DNA from: Alloascoidea africana | Taxonomy: Eukaryota > Ascomycota > Alloascoideomycetes > Alloascoideales > Alloascoideaceae | Reading direction: 5' to 3' | DNA: 64,000 nucleotides | NCBI GenBank assembly: GCA_030581615.1 | Contig: JAKTTT010000028.1 | Span: 211,377-275,376 of the forward strand | Made by a program: the position numbers and the translations under genes | Notes under the pieces: generated by a model | The model's database searches: none | What the model was told of the DNA's origin: nothing | Seen by the model: the letters and a program-made list of their open reading frames with translations, nothing else | Shown: positions 62,604 through 64,000 of the stretch, one piece after another | How positions within the stretch are numbered: position 1 is the first letter of the stretch | Layout of the letters: each line of letters begins with the position of its first letter

Positions 62604-63560
62604 TTAACAAAACTAAGGATTTGAGCTATAGAATAACTTGAAACTACTCGAAAAAATGATGATGGCCACAGATAACGATGCTAATACCTCTTCTGTTACT
62701 ATTACTATTGTTGTTATACCACCACAAATTGCTGCTTTATAGACTTGGGTGCAAACAAGAACAAACTTGTGGAGAAGAAAGAATCTTAACAGTGTGGTGC
62801 CACTGTTATTGTTGGATTTTCTTAATTTTTTTGTCTTTTTATCAATTTTCTTATTTTACATGTTTTGGATATGGATGTTTATTTCTATAATCATTGGAAT
62901 GGGGTTTTTTCACTTTTTTATTTTTTTATTTTTTTTTGTATTTTGATTTTATTCCAGCAACTATTTGTTATTTTACCACTGGAAACACATCTACAAAGAA
63001 GAAAACAAAAATTTATGTCAAAGTACTATTACTAACTACTATTATTATTATTATTATTGTTAAATGTTCTTGCTTTTTAAGTAACCTATGCAGCCTGGTA
63101 ATATTAGGAAGAGAAAGAGAGAAAGAAACGGAAATAAACATTCTGAAGAAAAAAAAAAGCGAGGCAAAAGACTAAATCTGGAAACTGGTTGTTGTAATCA
63201 TGGAAAGTATAGTTTTCTTAACTCTTTTTTTTTCTTTTCTCCTTTACAATGTTGAAAATTCTTGTCCTTTCTTAGACTAAAATGAAGAATAGTAGCCCAG
63301 TTAATGTTGGATGGCTGTCCAGATCAGCTGATCCCGTGACCACTGAGTAGCACATGAGGGCTGTTAAGCATAAATAGCGCATTAGATTGTCTCTAGTTCT
63401 AGTTCTCCAATTGATAACACCATCACAATCTAACTAGTTTGAGCCCTGAGTGCTTTTGTCTGCCCCAGCGCGAACCTAGATTGATTTTTTTCGTTAAACA
63501 TCATTGTTTTTTTTCCTAAAAGTTAAAAAACATATATCTATTTCCTGTTCTTTTTTAAAA
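62604..63560. other. HAPX 3' region and upstream region of the terminal gene
   Basis: About 960 bases, very AT-rich to about 63290 with an ATT triplet run at 63041-63058. From 63305 the base composition changes. A TATA-like CATAAATA lies at about 63369-63376 and a long T-run before the ATG at 63561. The segment from TGTTGG (63305) to AACA (63419) has LTR-like ends, but this is weak. Confidence 0.4.
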
Positions 63561-64000
63561 ATGAGTTCTTTAGGTAACTCATCGAGTGGTATGGAGGACG
63601 ATCGTAAGGCTAGCGAGAGTCCCAGGAAGGAGGTTCGGCCTGTGACACTCCGCCAGTGGCGGACAATTCAACAGACTGACCCTTCTTCCTCAGAGCGGAA
63701 GACTGCGACTAAAGGTCCAGCTTCTGCGAGGGATAAGGCTGTTGTCAAGCCCAGAGGGAAGGCAACAGCCAAAACCAGCGAAAAAGGGGTGCGAAGATCG
63801 TCTGCGAAGAAGCAGACGACCTCCGCCCCGAGCCTAAAATCTCATAGCTCGAACGATGCACCTGCGAAAGCTGGTAGCACGAGGAAGCTAGAGGTGACCC
63901 AACACCTACCTGGAACGTCCTTCTACATCGGGAGTTTTCCTTTTGCATTGGCGGACGTTCCAGGTAGGTGTTGGGTCACCTCTAGCTTCCTCGTGCTACC
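63561..64000 (+). CDS. Partial unknown ORF, open to the window end
   Basis: At least 146 codons with no stop before position 64000. The product is hydrophilic and basic, rich in Ser, Lys, Thr and Arg (RQWRTIQQTD, then many KxxSK segments). The last 43 codons run through both arms of a perfect 48-bp inverted repeat, so the true protein may differ there. I do not recognise it. A nuclear disordered protein and a Gag-like product are both possible. Confidence 0.4.
   Translation, partial: MSSLGNSSSGMEDDRKASESPRKEVRPVTLRQWRTIQQTDPSSSERKTATKGPASARDKAVVKPRGKATAKTSEKGVRRSSAKKQTTSAPSLKSHSSNDAPAKAGSTRKLEVTQHLPGTSFYIGSFPFALADVPGRCWVTSSFLVL
63873..64000. repeat. Perfect 48-bp inverted repeat with a 32-bp spacer, reaching the window end
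   Basis: The left arm 63873-63920 is the exact reverse complement of 63953-64000; the spacer is 63921-63952. The match stops at the first spacer base on the inside. On the outside it reaches the last base of the window, so its real length is at least 48 bp and could be longer. Confidence 0.95.

Overview
The window is nuclear DNA of an ascomycete yeast, most likely an early-diverging, comparatively intron-rich member of Saccharomycotina. The gene set is a yeast one: ERG3, THI6, TPS1, ALG14, MTR3, BUD32, SLM1, AUR1, RPL14, CAP1, VPH2/VMA12, a RER2/SRT1 cis-prenyltransferase, RPL4, RSC1/2, SCP160, YEA4, and relatives of TUS1 and ANY1. Introns are short, mostly 50-300 nt, and nearly all carry a CTAAC or TACTAAC branch sequence close to the 3' splice site. 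CTG falls at conserved leucine positions (for example in the GSK-3 kinase), so the code looks standard. A HapX-type iron regulator and a DUF1989 gene also argue against the Saccharomyces group. I cannot name the genus.

Layout. 1-7.8 kb: mitochondrial GTPase GEP3 and a large Rho1 GEF (TUS1-like). 7.9-17.9 kb: ketopantoate reductase, GSK-3 kinase (RIM11-like), ERG3, THI6, TPS1, ALG14. 17.9-21.6 kb: a 3.7 kb stretch without a recognisable gene. 21.6-28.6 kb: exosome subunit MTR3, KEOPS kinase BUD32, a small unknown gene, a degenerate Ras-like P-loop protein, SLM1. 28.6-36.9 kb: AUR1, RPL14, the seven-exon CAP1, an unknown gene, and a tandem GATA-type zinc-finger protein. 37.7-42.1 kb: VPH2, cis-prenyltransferase, a GC-rich DUF1989 gene, RPL4. 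42.1-44.8 kb: a second gene-poor stretch. 44.8-52 kb: RSC1/2 and SCP160. 52-64 kb: a small unknown ORF, a Ser-rich protein with a hydrophobic C-terminus, YEA4, ANY1-like, HAPX, and a partial unknown gene that runs off the end through a perfect 48-bp inverted repeat.

Functional links. Cell-wall, TORC2 and sphingolipid functions recur: TUS1 acts on Rho1, SLM1 is a PI(4,5)P2/TORC2 effector, and AUR1 makes inositol phosphorylceramide. ALG14, the cis-prenyltransferase and YEA4 serve dolichol-linked glycosylation and GlcNAc supply. The HAPX leader carries a perfect SreA/Fep1-type GATA site, which suggests the conserved iron circuit is present. Both ribosomal-protein genes carry CCCTAA/TTAGGG motifs of the Tbf1 type upstream. 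I saw no tRNA, rRNA, snRNA or CRISPR. All exon junctions given here were derived by hand from splice signals and reading-frame continuity.
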